A stretch of 64,000 nt of DNA from Tubulanus polymorphus (taxonomy: Eukaryota; Nemertea; Palaeonemertea; Tubulaniformes; Tubulanidae): assembly GCF_964204645.1 (NCBI RefSeq), contig NC_134029.1:8420850-8484849 (forward strand). The letters are read 5' to 3'. Made by a program: the position numbers and the translations under genes. Each line of letters opens with the position of its first letter. Position 1 is the stretch's first letter. Below the pieces are notes generated by a model, which made no database searches, had not been told where the DNA came from, and was given only the letters and a program-made list of their open reading frames with translations. Positions 46,681-56,881 of this stretch are shown here, piece after piece.

Positions 46681-47079
46681 AGGAAAGCAATCAAGATCAT
46701 CAAAGTCACTAGTTTTGCCCACGCAGATTTATCAGTCTAGGAAGTTTTTTCTTGTGTGCGCCTACTGTGTATCAAATATTCTACACTAGCCTGTAATATC
46801 TTAACATGTTGCAAGTTTGATGAACTATTAGTTCGTTATGAACTATTCTTATATTTGAAAAGTCAGATGGGATGATATCTGGCGGGATAGCTGGTGGCAA
46901 TCGTAATGATTTTTTTCACTATGACTACTGATGCCAAGGGGTCAAAGTCACTAGTGTTGCACAAATAAGTCTATCTATCCAGAACTATCAGGCATGCCAT
47001 CTGGTGGGATAGCTGGTGCAATGGTAAACCAATTATTAAGATTTTGGACTCTGTAAAAATGTTACAATAATGTTATATA
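46681..47079 (+). repeat. Partial direct duplication, otherwise unassigned
   Basis: CAAAGTCACTAGTNTTGC occurs at about 46702 and 46938, and GGCGGGATAGCTGGTG / GGTGGGATAGCTGGTG at about 46881 and 47001, suggesting overlapping duplications. No gene is seen. Confidence 0.45.
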
Positions 47080-47265
47080 AGGGGTTAAGTGTGAGTCGAT
47101 GCGCACTACATCATCAATATTGGCGTTTCAAAATAACAATTACAATTGTGAATTTAGGCATCTATTTTGTAACTATTTCACAAATCTTATTTTATTTTTG
47201 ATAAATTTTAATCATTTTCGAGAGGATGTGCACTACACCATCAATATATCGGGGCTGGACAATTC
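47080..47265 (+). repeat. Dispersed repeat family E, copy 2
   Basis: CACTACATCATCAATATTGGC, AACAATTACAATTGTGAATTT and GGATGTGCACTACACCATC keep the order seen at 22316-22700. Confidence 0.65.
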
Positions 47266-47349
47266 AATTCAATTACCGATATATTCATACCGACTGAATT
47301 GATCCTTAATATCATATAGTCTATATTACATCATTTATCGTCGACAACA

Positions 47350-47637
47350 CCCTTTCAGTGCTGACTACTCAATATCCTATAGTGCTGGAAATAATTTGAA
47401 AATTCTAAAAAATTCCACCCTAGTGTTTTGAACAACGGGAATACCACTGTAGTGCGCATACACCTCGGCGCGGTGTATCGTTAGTTACTAGTATTTAACT
47501 TTGTTTGACACGTGCTGCCATTTTTCAAGAGAGATAACTACTAATTTCTAATTACATCAATACACCCCAGTGCGGTGTACTAGCAAAATCTATCACTGAT
47601 TTATACACTGCACTGCGGTGTAGACACACTGGAAGGG
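47350..47637 (+). mobile_element. TTAA MITE family B, copy B6, full length
   Basis: The left end CCCTTTCAGTGCTGAC and right end CACACTGGAAGGG are inverse copies over about 12 bp. TTAA follows on the right (47638-47641); the left flank is AACA, so the duplication is not preserved. Two palindromic blocks are present (CACCTCGGCGCGGTGTATC, CACTGCGGTGTAGAC). Confidence 0.85.
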
Positions 47638-47641
47638 TTAA

Positions 47642-48484
47642 GCGATACGCGTGTTATTTTTCACGTGTTATTTTTCACGGCGTCGATAAGCTTTCGAGTT
47701 CGTTTCCACATTTTCGCTACGACCACCACCAACATTGAGGGGTTAACTCGACTAGCGCAACTGAGGCAAGTAGGTCAGTACAGTCGGCTGAGAGAGAGGA
47801 GTCGGCTTAGATGTTCACTGGAGCGAACGAGATTCCTGCACAGTCCAGGCCGCTGATTGCACCGAAACATGCCAACGTGAAAGATAATCGATACGCCGTA
47901 ATTGATCACTTATTGGAAATAATCTATGGATAATGCGGACTGATTAAGCAATTATTCAGTCATGCTGCATGGTTAATACTTTCATTATAAGACACAGTTA
48001 TCAGGCAACTAACAGACAGCAAAACGAAGCTAAAATAGGAAATAATTAAATACTTATTACGTACGGCAAATCGCGACATTCACGTTTCATGCAAAGGAAC
48101 GCCGCGTGGCGTCCGCGCTATGTATGAAAATTAATTTCAGATAAGTCCAGGTTCAGACATGCTATTTATTGTGCGTACATCGATTGACACTGGGTTCAGC
48201 GTCGCTGTCACCTAGAAACTAATCACGCACCGGCACGATATCCATACAGGTCTTCGTGAAAAACGGGCGAATATTTTTTCTTCAAAGAAAAAAAAAGGAT
48301 TTGTTGGTTCACTGCCGACAGTATAGTTGCGCAATTCCCATCTGAAAAAGGATAGCTCTGACGTACACCCCTAATAATCAAAATGGGTAAATCGGATAAA
48401 ATGGGAAAACCGAAGTTAAAAAAATACACATTCTTCACATTTCTTCCTTAAATTCTTTGCCTGCCACTGTGTTTTTTTTTTCAG
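47642..48484. other. Unassigned
   Basis: No supportable gene. The stretch ends in a strong pyrimidine tract (GTGTTTTTTTTTTCAG) that serves the candidate exon after it. Confidence 0.35.
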
Positions 48485-48685
48485 GAAATACTACCCTTTG
48501 CCAAGATTTCATTTTGTTCATCAGGTCCGAATCGCAGTCAAGTGCCGCTCTATAATCACAAATCTTACCTCGGTTCATCAAAATGTAATCAGTATAAATC
48601 AAGTGCTGCCATCTATCAACTACGCCATGAAACTAATGGCAGAATTCTCGGAATGGCGTCGAACAATGGCGGCCGATTCATTTGA
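48485..48685 (+). CDS. Candidate terminal exon, unknown product
   Basis: A long T tract and CAG (ending 48484) precede a frame open for 66 codons to TGA (48683-48685). It reads EILPFAKISFCSSGPNRSQ, VPLYNHKSYLG, then CNQYKSSAAIYQLRHETNG and ends MASNNGGRFI. A GT at 48525 (TCATCAG then GTCCG) is a possible earlier donor. Protein-like, but no family is recognised and no polyadenylation signal stands out. Confidence 0.25.
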   Translation, partial: EILPFAKISFCSSGPNRSQVPLYNHKSYLGSSKCNQYKSSAAIYQLRHETNGRILGMASNNGGRFI

Positions 48686-48873
48686 AGCTATTCTATGCTA
48701 TCTACAACAAGCGATTCTATGGAGACGGTTCGTAAAAATAGCATTGCTGTATCGCTACAACATTCATGTCTGAATATAGTTAGAAAGTTTTAGTCTTCAA
48801 AAGTGAAGTAATGACCACCATATAAAACTGAGTACACGGAAAATTGACCATAATAACGCTCGTGCGATCGCGG

Positions 48874-49572
48874 CTTTAGTTCAGAAATTTGGAACGGACC
48901 TGGTTCGCTCTTTTAAGTCAGTAAAAATTGGATTGGTCTGAAAAGAAATGGAACGCTTGGTCCGTACTAAATTGGACCGGGCCAAATTTAGATCGTTCGA
49001 AATAACGTAAGGTGAACACGGTTAAGTTTTACAGCAAACCCAGCTGTTACGAAATATAACTTCGAACATACCACCATTCAACAAAGTTCGATAATCTTGC
49101 AAACTGATGCAACATCATCGGGGGGGGGGGGGGGGGGGAAAAGTTCCGATTCGTTATTCAGTTGACTGACTAGCAATTAGTACTAGCGACATTAGCGAAT
49201 TCAATAATCCAGCCCTTCAGGGCATTTAGCCAATTTGAACAAGATACTCGATTAAACATCACTTTCACAAAATGCTATATCGGTCGCGTTTTCAAAAAAA
49301 AAGTAAACCCAAATCAATCATATGAGTCGTCGGGTTTTAATAAAACGACGAGGAAAAGTCCATGGTCGTGAAAAATCATTATTTCAGTGTGCATCTATGG
49401 TGTAGTTCTGTGGAATGATGTTGTCGAAAACAGTCTAAATTTGGCCGGTTCCTATTATCAGTACAGACCCAGCGTTCGCATTAGCAAAAAGTCCCTTACA
49501 AATTGGTCCGTTCTAATTTCTACTGACCTATAAGACCGATCCAGGTCCGTTCGAAATTAGGAACGGACTAAG
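48874..49572. mobile_element. Foldback/TIR element with about 100-bp arms
   Basis: The left arm (48874-48976) and right arm (about 49455-49572) are diverged inverse copies. Shared landmarks are GGAACGGACCTGG / CCAGGTCCGTTC, TCAGTAAAAATTGGA / CAGTAGAAATTAGAAC, and GAACGCTTGGTCCGTAC / GTACAGACCCAGCGTTC. It lies directly against a family A-like end (GTGCGATCGCGGCT, 48862-48875). The interior has an 18-base G run (49121-49138). Confidence 0.65.
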
Positions 49573-49796
49573 TCTGGGTTTGTGGATACTAACTTGTTGC
49601 AGGTCAATTCTAAATCTTACTCTGCAGTACGAATTCATTAATAATATACTCGTCATCAAGCTGATTAACATAGTTTTCAAATTTCATATAATTTCTATAT
49701 TGCCTTAATATCAATGTATAGGCTAAAGATTATTATTCATCTTAAAATCAGTCTATTGCACATGCGTTGCTTGCGGAGTATATATCCGTTTTGAAA
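49573..49796. other. Unassigned
   Basis: No feature recognised. Confidence 0.4.
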
Positions 49797-50048
49797 AGCC
49801 GCGATCACACGTGCATTTTTGGCCTGGGCCAAATTTGGCCCGACCAAAAACGTCGGACCAGGCCCGAGCCTAATTTAAGCACCAGACAAATGATTGCATT
49901 TGAATTGCAACTGGCACCAGAAATGATCCACTTCGCTTTGTTTGAGCATTGTTGAATATCGAGTGAATGGTTTGCGTGTGAACGCGCCTTCTAAGTAGGC
50001 ACGGGCCAAATTTGGCGCGGGCCAAATCGTCTCCGTGTGATCGCAGCT
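49797..50048 (+). mobile_element. MITE family A, copy A18, full length reference copy
   Basis: 252 bp from AGCCGCGATCACACGTGC to CCGTGTGATCGCAGCT, flanked by exact AAA (49794-49796 and 50049-50051). TIRs share about 15 bp, then a few mismatches, then TTTGGCC. The interior has several GGCCAAATTTGGC words near both ends and a unique middle (CACTTCGCTTTGTTTGAGC). There is no coding capacity, so it needs a transposase from elsewhere. Confidence 0.9.
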
Positions 50049-51040
50049 AAAATGTCCTAGAATTTACCATAGATTGATGAGCCTATAGTACAGGCTTTAC
50101 TGCAGCAAAGACTCAAACCCGCACGAAAGTTCCCATGTTGGTGCCAGTTGCGTAGAAATGCAATGCAAACTCCGCTGCCCCCATGCCTACCAACACCTCC
50201 ACGCACAAACCAAAGTAATGGAAAGCCAAGCTGCTTAAGCCAAGGACACACTGGGCGATTGTGTCCTGGTCAGTCGGCGATCAAATCAGTCATAAAATTG
50301 ACGGCGACTGAGTGTGTCCGAGGCTTTGATGGAAACATCATAAAAAATTTTGGAGTCCATTCAACATATCAAGGTGTAAGAATTAAACAGCTTATCGTAG
50401 GGGCTTGAACACAACCATCGCGGATAGTAAAAGCGGCGGTCAATCGAACCGTTTCGAAACGAAATTTCATTCCGCGTTATTTAACGTTGAAACAAAATCT
50501 ACCTCCGGGGAAATTTGCCGCAGTCCTGCGCAGATGTGCTCGGCGTTGATTAGCTTAATGAACTCGAAGGGCGGATGATTGGAGCGAGCGAAATATGCGT
50601 TTCGATGAGACTTCGATATCGAATACTTAAAAACTTCCGGGGTTTAGACTCCCCAAACATGACTTACCGTGCAGTGCAGCCCGCGCGCTTAATTGATCCC
50701 TAGCGACGACTACGACTTATGCGCTTCATTTTTTTCGGCCATATCGGTAATCATTGCGCAAACGGTTTTTTTCTCTAGAGATGAAAATGATTGAACAAAG
50801 AAAATGATTACGTTTTTAATAAGCCGGCTTTCGTTGAATAAGCCGGCTCTCTTGTTCGTTCGTCGAAGAAGAATTTCAACACACTCGAACGAGCGGCAAT
50901 CATTTTGATCGGGGATTAAAGGTAGACCATCCTTATGGGATATTACTCGCGGGTAAGTGGAGAACATACCGCGAACAATGGTAATAACTAATCCGCAAAT
51001 TCCTTATAGTACCCCATTCGCCCGACAAATTTTTCCGTAC
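50049..51040. other. Unassigned; possible minus-strand splice donor
   Basis: On the minus strand GCACTGCACG is followed by GTAAGTCATG (donor near 50668-50674), within GC-rich sequence. 50823-50850 holds a direct repeat (AAGCCGGCTTTCGTTGAAT). Both fit an untranslated leader of a minus-strand transcript but do not prove it. Confidence 0.25.
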
Positions 51041-51219
51041 CTCAAGAAAAAGGAAACTCGAACGACATTTTCGAATATCGTTTCACCGTCGATTCTCTCC
51101 GCGTCGAAGGGAAAAATTACACCACCGCCGTTCCACAGATCTGACGACATGGTATCGGGTTTTTCCTCGAGGGTGTCGTCGTCGTACTCTGTTTGGAAAC
51201 AGCACTCGCACGCTCTCAT
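51041..51219 (-). CDS. Candidate first coding exon, unknown product
   Basis: An ATG at 51217-51219 opens a frame reading MRACECCFQTEYDDDTLEE, DTMSSDLWNGGGVIFPFD, then GETIFENVVRVSFFLR, and meets TTGAG followed by GTACGG (donor, 51039-51040). Acidic N-terminal composition and codon use look coding, and the region is CpG-rich as expected near a promoter. The plus strand is also open for 114 codons here, so strand assignment is not secure. No family is recognised. Confidence 0.25.
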
Positions 51220-51834
51220 TCCCTCTTCTCTCTCCGTAGACCGTGGCCAACGAAGCGTAACGTTCGGCTCTTGTTTTCATCTAGCCCAGATAATTGGATG
51301 AAAGAAAAACTTGCAGAAAATTGTGACGGTCGAGAGACGAGAGAGAGAGCGTAGCTTTCATCTTCGGGTTTAAGACAAAATGATGGATTGCACCTTTTCC
51401 CGCAGACAGATGTCTCTGGATAATGCATCTAAGATCTTATAACTGTCCCGGGCATTTATTGCAGTTAGAGTAAAAACCATAGTTAAGGAATTTGAACATT
51501 TACAGAAGTTTGCTTCATCTAGATATAAACGCATCTACCTTTACTAAGACCAAGTGGTGATTAATAAGCTAGAAAAAAGTTCATCCTTACACTATCCTAC
51601 ACTTTCACTTAAATACTTATGTACATAACGCGTGATGATACTACATTATAACTTAAGTGTAACTAGTGACCGCCCACCCTGATGTAGACACACAAGACTA
51701 CATAATCCAGAATTTCTTGAAAAAATATCACGAGGAATATCAGCTGTAGATGAAATGGGATTGTGTATTAAAGATAAATGAGAATTACGTTATGTGCCTT
51801 AAACAGATGATGGGGAATACCTATACGCAAGATA
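51220..51834. other. Unassigned
   Basis: Upstream of the candidate minus-strand exon: CpG-containing sequence with a GAGAGACGAGAGAGAGAGCG patch (51330-51350). No gene is seen. Confidence 0.35.
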
Positions 51835-52620
51835 TAGATATAAGGGAGAAGTACCTAATGTAGATCAGGGAGATATTCCTTGTGCAGATGAGAGAAATTC
51901 CGAATGCTTAACCCTTTCGGTGCTGACTAATTAATACCCTAAAGTGCTGGAGATAATTTGAATATGTTTGAAAATTTCCAGCCCGGTGCATCAAATAATA
52001 GGCATCAACTTAAATGCGTCTACACCACGGTGCGGTGTATCGTTAGTTACTTATATCTAACATTTTGACAGGTGCTGCCATCTTTCATTAGAGATGAAAA
52101 CATTTATGAATTACATCAATACACCGCAGTGCGGATTACTAGCAAAGTCAATCACCGATTTATACACCGCACAGCGGTGTAGATGCATTGAAACGGTAAA
52201 TACCAAAAATACATGTATTTTTGCTAATACAGATAAGACATGCCTCAAATGAAGGAGCAATTCCAAATACCAGATGAGAAATGCTAAATGCAGATACAAG
52301 AGAAATGCCTGATGAAGATGAGAGAAATGCTTCATATAGAAGAGAGATAAAAGATGAGGGAGAAATGACAAATGTAGGACTCAAGATGTAGACATGTCTT
52401 CTGTAGGTAGAGCCAAATCTAGCTCTCTCAGCTTGGTGAAAGATTTTATGGTTGGTATGCGTAAGAAATACTAAATGCAGATACAAGAGAAATGCCTGAT
52501 GAGATGAGAGAAGTGAAAGATGAGGGAGAAATGCCAAATATAGGACTCTAGATGTAGATATACCGTAGGTAGGGCCAAACCTAGCTCTCTCAGCTTGGTG
52601 AATGATTCTATGGTTGGTAC
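51835..52620 (+). repeat. Degenerate tandem array interrupted by a family B element
   Basis: Short GATGAGAGAAATGC / GAGGGAGAAATGCC words recur irregularly. On top, two copies of about 175-195 bp (about 52276-52455 and 52466-52621) share AAATGCAGATACAAGAGAAA, AGGACTC, GTAGGTAGAGCCAAA and CTAGCTCTCTCAGCTTGGTG. The array is split by B7. Confidence 0.75.
51912..52196 (+). mobile_element. TTAA MITE family B, copy B7, full length
   Basis: TTAA (51908-51911) precedes CCCTTTCGGTGCTGAC. The right end is GCATTGAAACGG followed by TAAA, a one-base decay of TTAA. Both palindromic blocks are present (CACCACGGTGCGGTGTATC, CACCGCACAGCGGTGTAG). It is inserted into the surrounding degenerate array. Confidence 0.85.
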
Positions 52621-54165
52621 ATGCCTGCACACATCAACCGCCAACAATCGTTTAACTACAGTTTCACTTGACAACGAACAACCGTAGAATCGAATTACGC
52701 CAACGAAGCTGAGGCGAAACATTTTTTCATCGCGCGATCTGATCCGATTTAAATATTCCCGTCGCCGCGTCGGGGCCCGCGACGACGGCAGAGGAGACAT
52801 TGTTCCTGCCGCGATGTTACGCGTAACATCGAAATATAATCATCGCAAATCAAACCGTTGAATGAAGCGCTCGGAAATAAACACGCAGACGTGCGCCGCG
52901 ACGCTAATTCGGCGGCGCTCCCCGCGGCGCTTTCCGATCTCGAATTCAGATATTTAATCTTTGAATATGAATACGCGTGCGCGGCGGCGCGCGGGAGGAA
53001 AAGCCGACATCGTCACCGTCAAAGGCTACATGAGAGCGAGAGCGAGAAAATGAGAGAGGGCTAGAAACACCGGGGCCTGAGATATTAATGGGGTATCGGC
53101 ACAAACCAGATGGCGCTACAATACGCTCAATTATAAGTAGTGAAAATTAGGTCCATTCTCGATGAACTTCGAACTGGATTCTTAGGCGCCAAAATGGAAA
53201 TGTTGTCAAATAAGTTATCAATAGATATAAGATCGATATGCCCAATAAGTGTATGGTATAGTTTTATTAGAAATTGATTTACTAATGAGAAAAGTTGACT
53301 CAAATTTAATTGAAATGTCGAAGAAATTGAAGCGCGGTAACCGAGTAACCACTAGCGAACCTGGTGGATCCTCGCCTGCCATATGTGGAATTGTCAAATG
53401 CAGTAGCGTTGCGGGTGCCCCATTTATCGACTAAGAGGATGAGATTAAAACCGCCGATGCCACAAAGAAGATTTCACCGCGTGCACCCGACCCGACTTTT
53501 AAAAGCAGCAGCAACAACTCGCAATCCTATTAGTGAATGCTAAATAAAACAGATTGAAAAACAGCTCGGTATATTTTTTCATCGCGAAATCTGCTGAAGA
53601 GTTTTGATTAAAGGTTGGTCTCATAGCCCGTTAAATCAACGAAAGCTTAAGTTAACGCACAGCACACAAAGAAAAACATGAAATAAGAAATAGATTTTGT
53701 GTTTATATGTTTCCATGTTTAATTCACCTGTCCGCTATCACGCACAGCGAGATAAGAAACATACATTGAACTTTATTTACAACTCAAACCGCATTACAGC
53801 GATATATTGAGAATTCAGGTATTCATATTCATATGTAAACAGATACAAAAAAAGGGAAAAAATATCTACACACCAGCGCTTTTTCAATATCTGCCATTGA
53901 TTGTACAAGCTTACATAAAACTAATATAAAACTATATACATATATAGTTTTTAAACTTTTTTAGCACAAAATGGTGAAGAATTACCAACAAACCTACAAA
54001 GCCACTAGTGGTGAGGAAAGGATTTATTGTATAAATGACCTCCGTTGCCCTCGCTTGTTATCTACCACACCCATTGTCCCTCTTATTATCTACTAAAAAA
54101 TCTGCTCTTCTCGTGCACCCATTTATACATGTATAGAATTGATTATAGTGTGTATAACACAATCG
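52621..54165. other. Unassigned with a CpG island
   Basis: 52735-53065 is the most CpG-dense part of the window (GCCGCGTCGGGGCCCGCGAC, GGCGGCGCTCCCCGCGGCGC). A 68-codon plus frame inside it looks like a composition artefact. It may be a promoter or a conserved noncoding element. 53070-54165 is AT-rich with nothing recognised. Confidence 0.35.
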
Positions 54166-54409
54166 CAGTGCTGCCAACCTCTGAAAAGTGCTACTCGGTG
54201 CTACTATTATTATCAGCAGCAACAAATCGAATTTTTTTCAGTAACATTTCATTGAAATATGAAAGAATGTGTTGAAATTAATCAGTAATCAAAAGTAAGA
54301 TCCTCAGTAACATCTTTCATATTTCTGTAAACATAAAACAAATCTAATCAGTATTTCTCATCGAAAAAGAGTAACAAATACTGAAAATCAGGAACAGTTG
54401 GCAGCTCTG
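54166..54409. mobile_element. TIR element family D, copy 2
   Basis: CAGTGCTGCCAAC to GTTGGCAGCTCTG, with the same foldback interior as 43440-43662 plus a short AT/GCAGCAAC insertion near the left. Confidence 0.7.
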
Positions 54410-55380
54410 CCATCGGTTTAGTTTTAAAGTTGTTTTTGTTGTTGTTCGTTTCACCTTCGTAAAAAACCAAAAAAACAAACGTCTCGCGCTCATGAGGAAA
54501 GGTAATCGTAGTAGTAACCGGCGGCGGTGGCGGGGACGAAATCGTCGAGAAAACGACAACTGCTGGCGAATTCTAGCATAAATAATTGAGCAATAGACGT
54601 GCGGTTTAAATGAGCTTTGATAAGATAATTGGCGACAATTCTGGTCTTTGGTACGGGAAGATAGGTGGAATTAAAGCAATGATTTAACCGGATCAGAGAC
54701 CTATTCGAGTCACGGTTTACAAATGATTCATGGCGAAAACGCATGCGATACATGAAGCTAAGTGTGGTTAAGTCCAGTATTTTTGGCTACCAATTTATTT
54801 TGAACGTCGCTATGAATGCATAACTTAATGTATTGTTATGTACTGGGGCGTACGTATAGGTGTACAGGTCCCGAAGTCTGAAAAAGGTGAGCAGAAAAAA
54901 GGCCAAACAGGCGCGGGGCCAGTAAAATTTGTCACATTCCCTTCAAAGTTTTCCCCAAGTTTTCTAGCTCTTTTTTTAAATTTCCCGAGTTTTCCAGGTT
55001 TTTATAGGTCAGTGCCCACCCTGAATATCGTTCCGAATTCAAAGATTACTTTTTATGGATCGTATATTCAACGATTTTAGTTTTCAAGGTTCGTTTAGAC
55101 TGCGGATATTTCAGACAAGTTCGCCGAATGACGTAACGTCGATGAAAACAAAAATCAATCCAGCAGACGCATCAACGACAAAACAACCAGACGTCATTGA
55201 GAAATAAATGCAGGGCTCGTACCGTGTCAAATAAACGACTTCGCCTTTTTCGACACCAAACATTAATAGATACTAGTCTGAAGCGCATAACAATCTTTTT
55301 TTTCAAATACTAATAAGCATTGCCGGGCAAAAAAGGCTCGAAATAAGGCTGAAAATGATACATTGTTTCTCCTAATCAGC
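54410..55380. other. Unassigned, with family J repeat
   Basis: 54930-55024 carries CACATTCCCTTCAAAGTTTT, TTTCCCGAGTTTTCCAGG and AGTGCCCACCCTG, similar to 60690-60800 and shorter scraps at 22717 and 56574. A minus-strand frame 54490-54753 ends in a plausible C-terminus (FVPATAAGYYYDYLSS) but is not recognised. Confidence 0.35.
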
Positions 55381-55510
55381 CGGGTGACATCTGTAAACTG
55401 CTATGAAATTTGTAATCGCTTCATTTCTATAGCTGCCGGAGTAGTCCAACACAAACTACTGCCAGACCTAAAATGGATTTAGCCTGATCTTGATTTTTTT
55501 CAAAAGTAAT
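55381..55510 (+). repeat. Dispersed repeat family K, copy 2
   Basis: Matches 18226-18320 through CTTCATTTCTATAGCTGCCGG and TTAGCCTGATC. Confidence 0.55.
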
Positions 55511-55647
55511 GTACAGGGTAGATAGGCGGCCGGCTGGGTCAACTTTAAAGCTCAGCTAAAATGAGAAACGTGGTATCATTTTTTTTGGGCCTAATCATCT
55601 CATCGTCATCACTGGGTAGGTTCTACAAACACTAGTACTAAGTATAA

Positions 55648-55881
55648 GCAGTAGCTGCTGCTGCTGCTGCTGTTGTTGTTGCGATGACATTTACCGCTCT
55701 CTGCCGCTCCAGGCACCTCGCCAGCGTCGTGATCGTAACTTCAGTTCTGTCAACCGCGTATAGAGCGCGCCGCCGTACGGCGTCCGAACGACGACGTCTA
55801 ATGGAGAAATATAGCATCGATCGACGCAGCAGCGACGACGATGAAACGAATCTGTACACGAGCAAGAACGAAACGAAATGA
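55648..55881 (+). CDS. Coding-like open stretch, C-terminal type
   Basis: The frame begins in an alanine/valine run from (GCT)n(GTT)n, continues ALCRSRHLASVVIVTSVL, then RRRTASERRRLMEKYSIDRR, SSDDDETNLY and TSKNETK to a stop. The order (hydrophobic stretch, basic then acidic hydrophilic tail) resembles the end of a membrane protein. However, the minus strand is also open here and the upstream acceptor is unclear. No family is recognised. Confidence 0.22.
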   Translation, partial: AVAAAAAAVVVAMTFTALCRSRHLASVVIVTSVLSTAYRARRRTASERRRLMEKYSIDRRSSDDDETNLYTSKNETK

Positions 55882-55962
55882 CGCTGACGCTTATCAAAAT
55901 TGATCATATACGCCAATGCTGCTGCCGATTCCTGAATAGCGGCAAATTAGTTTCAACTTCGT

Positions 55963-55964
<2 letters not shown>

Positions 55965-56009
<45 letters not shown>
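55965..56009 (+). repeat. (TC)n microsatellite
   Basis: Pure TC dinucleotide run. Confidence 0.95.
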
Positions 56010-56011
<2 letters not shown>

Positions 56012-56585
56012 GTCTCTCGTATACCGTGAAAGTGAATGATAAAGATTTGATCGCCGATTTGATACGAACGCGCGGCGTCGATTGTCGTTGCGATTCTCGA
56101 AATTCGCCCGAAAAATTAATTCATCACAAAAATTGCGTAGAATCAGATTGTCTAGAAGTGTGTACGGTGTTTGATCACTATCACCAGCTCATAACACATC
56201 CTTATATAAGTGATAGTTCGTTTTGTTTATCTCGCAACGAGTTGGGTAATTCATTAAACGATTTGTCTCGTACGAACTCGTGAAATTTGTACTCAATCTA
56301 TCACATTCAGATCTCGATTCTTCTTCACAAGTTTTGGTCCAACTTGCCCCTCGACATAATGTCAGGGGCAAACCAGGTGTAACATTTGAGGGTCTTACCT
56401 CAACTATCTTTAGGGCAAATGAATACAAAAGGCAACCAGTATTCTGGCAACGCCTTCGTGATCTCATTCAAGAATTTACAACAAAATTGTGCGTTTGTTT
56501 TACAGGAATTGCTCTTTTAAAAACAACGGACATAGAGTGTAATATAATGCCCCGCCCCCAGCACCGAGATGACATAATTCCCTGA
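56010..56585 (+). other. Two overlapping coding-like frames, uncertain
   Basis: 56010-56283 is open (KVNDKDLIADLIRTRGVDC, later CLEVCTVFDHYHQLI), and 56280-56585 is open in another frame (RHNVRGKPGVTFEGLTSTI, KRQPVFWQRLRDLIQEF). A good acceptor-like tract (TGTTTTACAG) ends at 56505. The minus strand is partly open too. They may be separate exons of one locus with 55648-55881 and 56882-57415, or coincidence. Family J words follow at 56574-56612. Confidence 0.2.
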
Positions 56586-56881
56586 TCTCCAGGTAGGTGG
56601 CTACCCTGAGCAAGTTCAATAAGATTGAGATGAGTTATAGACGTTCTACCACACGACAGCAACGTGACCTCGGTGTGATTATCATCATTAATTCGAGTTT
56701 GCTCGATTGCTTGTCATATATATATATATACATATAAATATATTCCATGTGAACTCTACTTCTTTTCCATATATTCCATGTATTACGCGTGCCAATCACA
56801 ATTTCAGTTAATTTAACTTAAAATTATAAACTGAGAAAAAAACATTCCTTTTTTATTCAAAAATCTTATCGAAATTTTCAG
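56586..56881. other. Possible intron
   Basis: AT-rich, with a TA run (56717-56733). It ends in a T-rich tract and TTTTCAG at 56881, a good acceptor for the next stretch. Confidence 0.3.

Noticed and set aside
49121-49138. Homopolymer G/C runs as functional signals
   Set aside because: Runs here and near 550, 3822, 12101, 13506, 33530 and 41501 are simple-sequence tracts with no consistent context.
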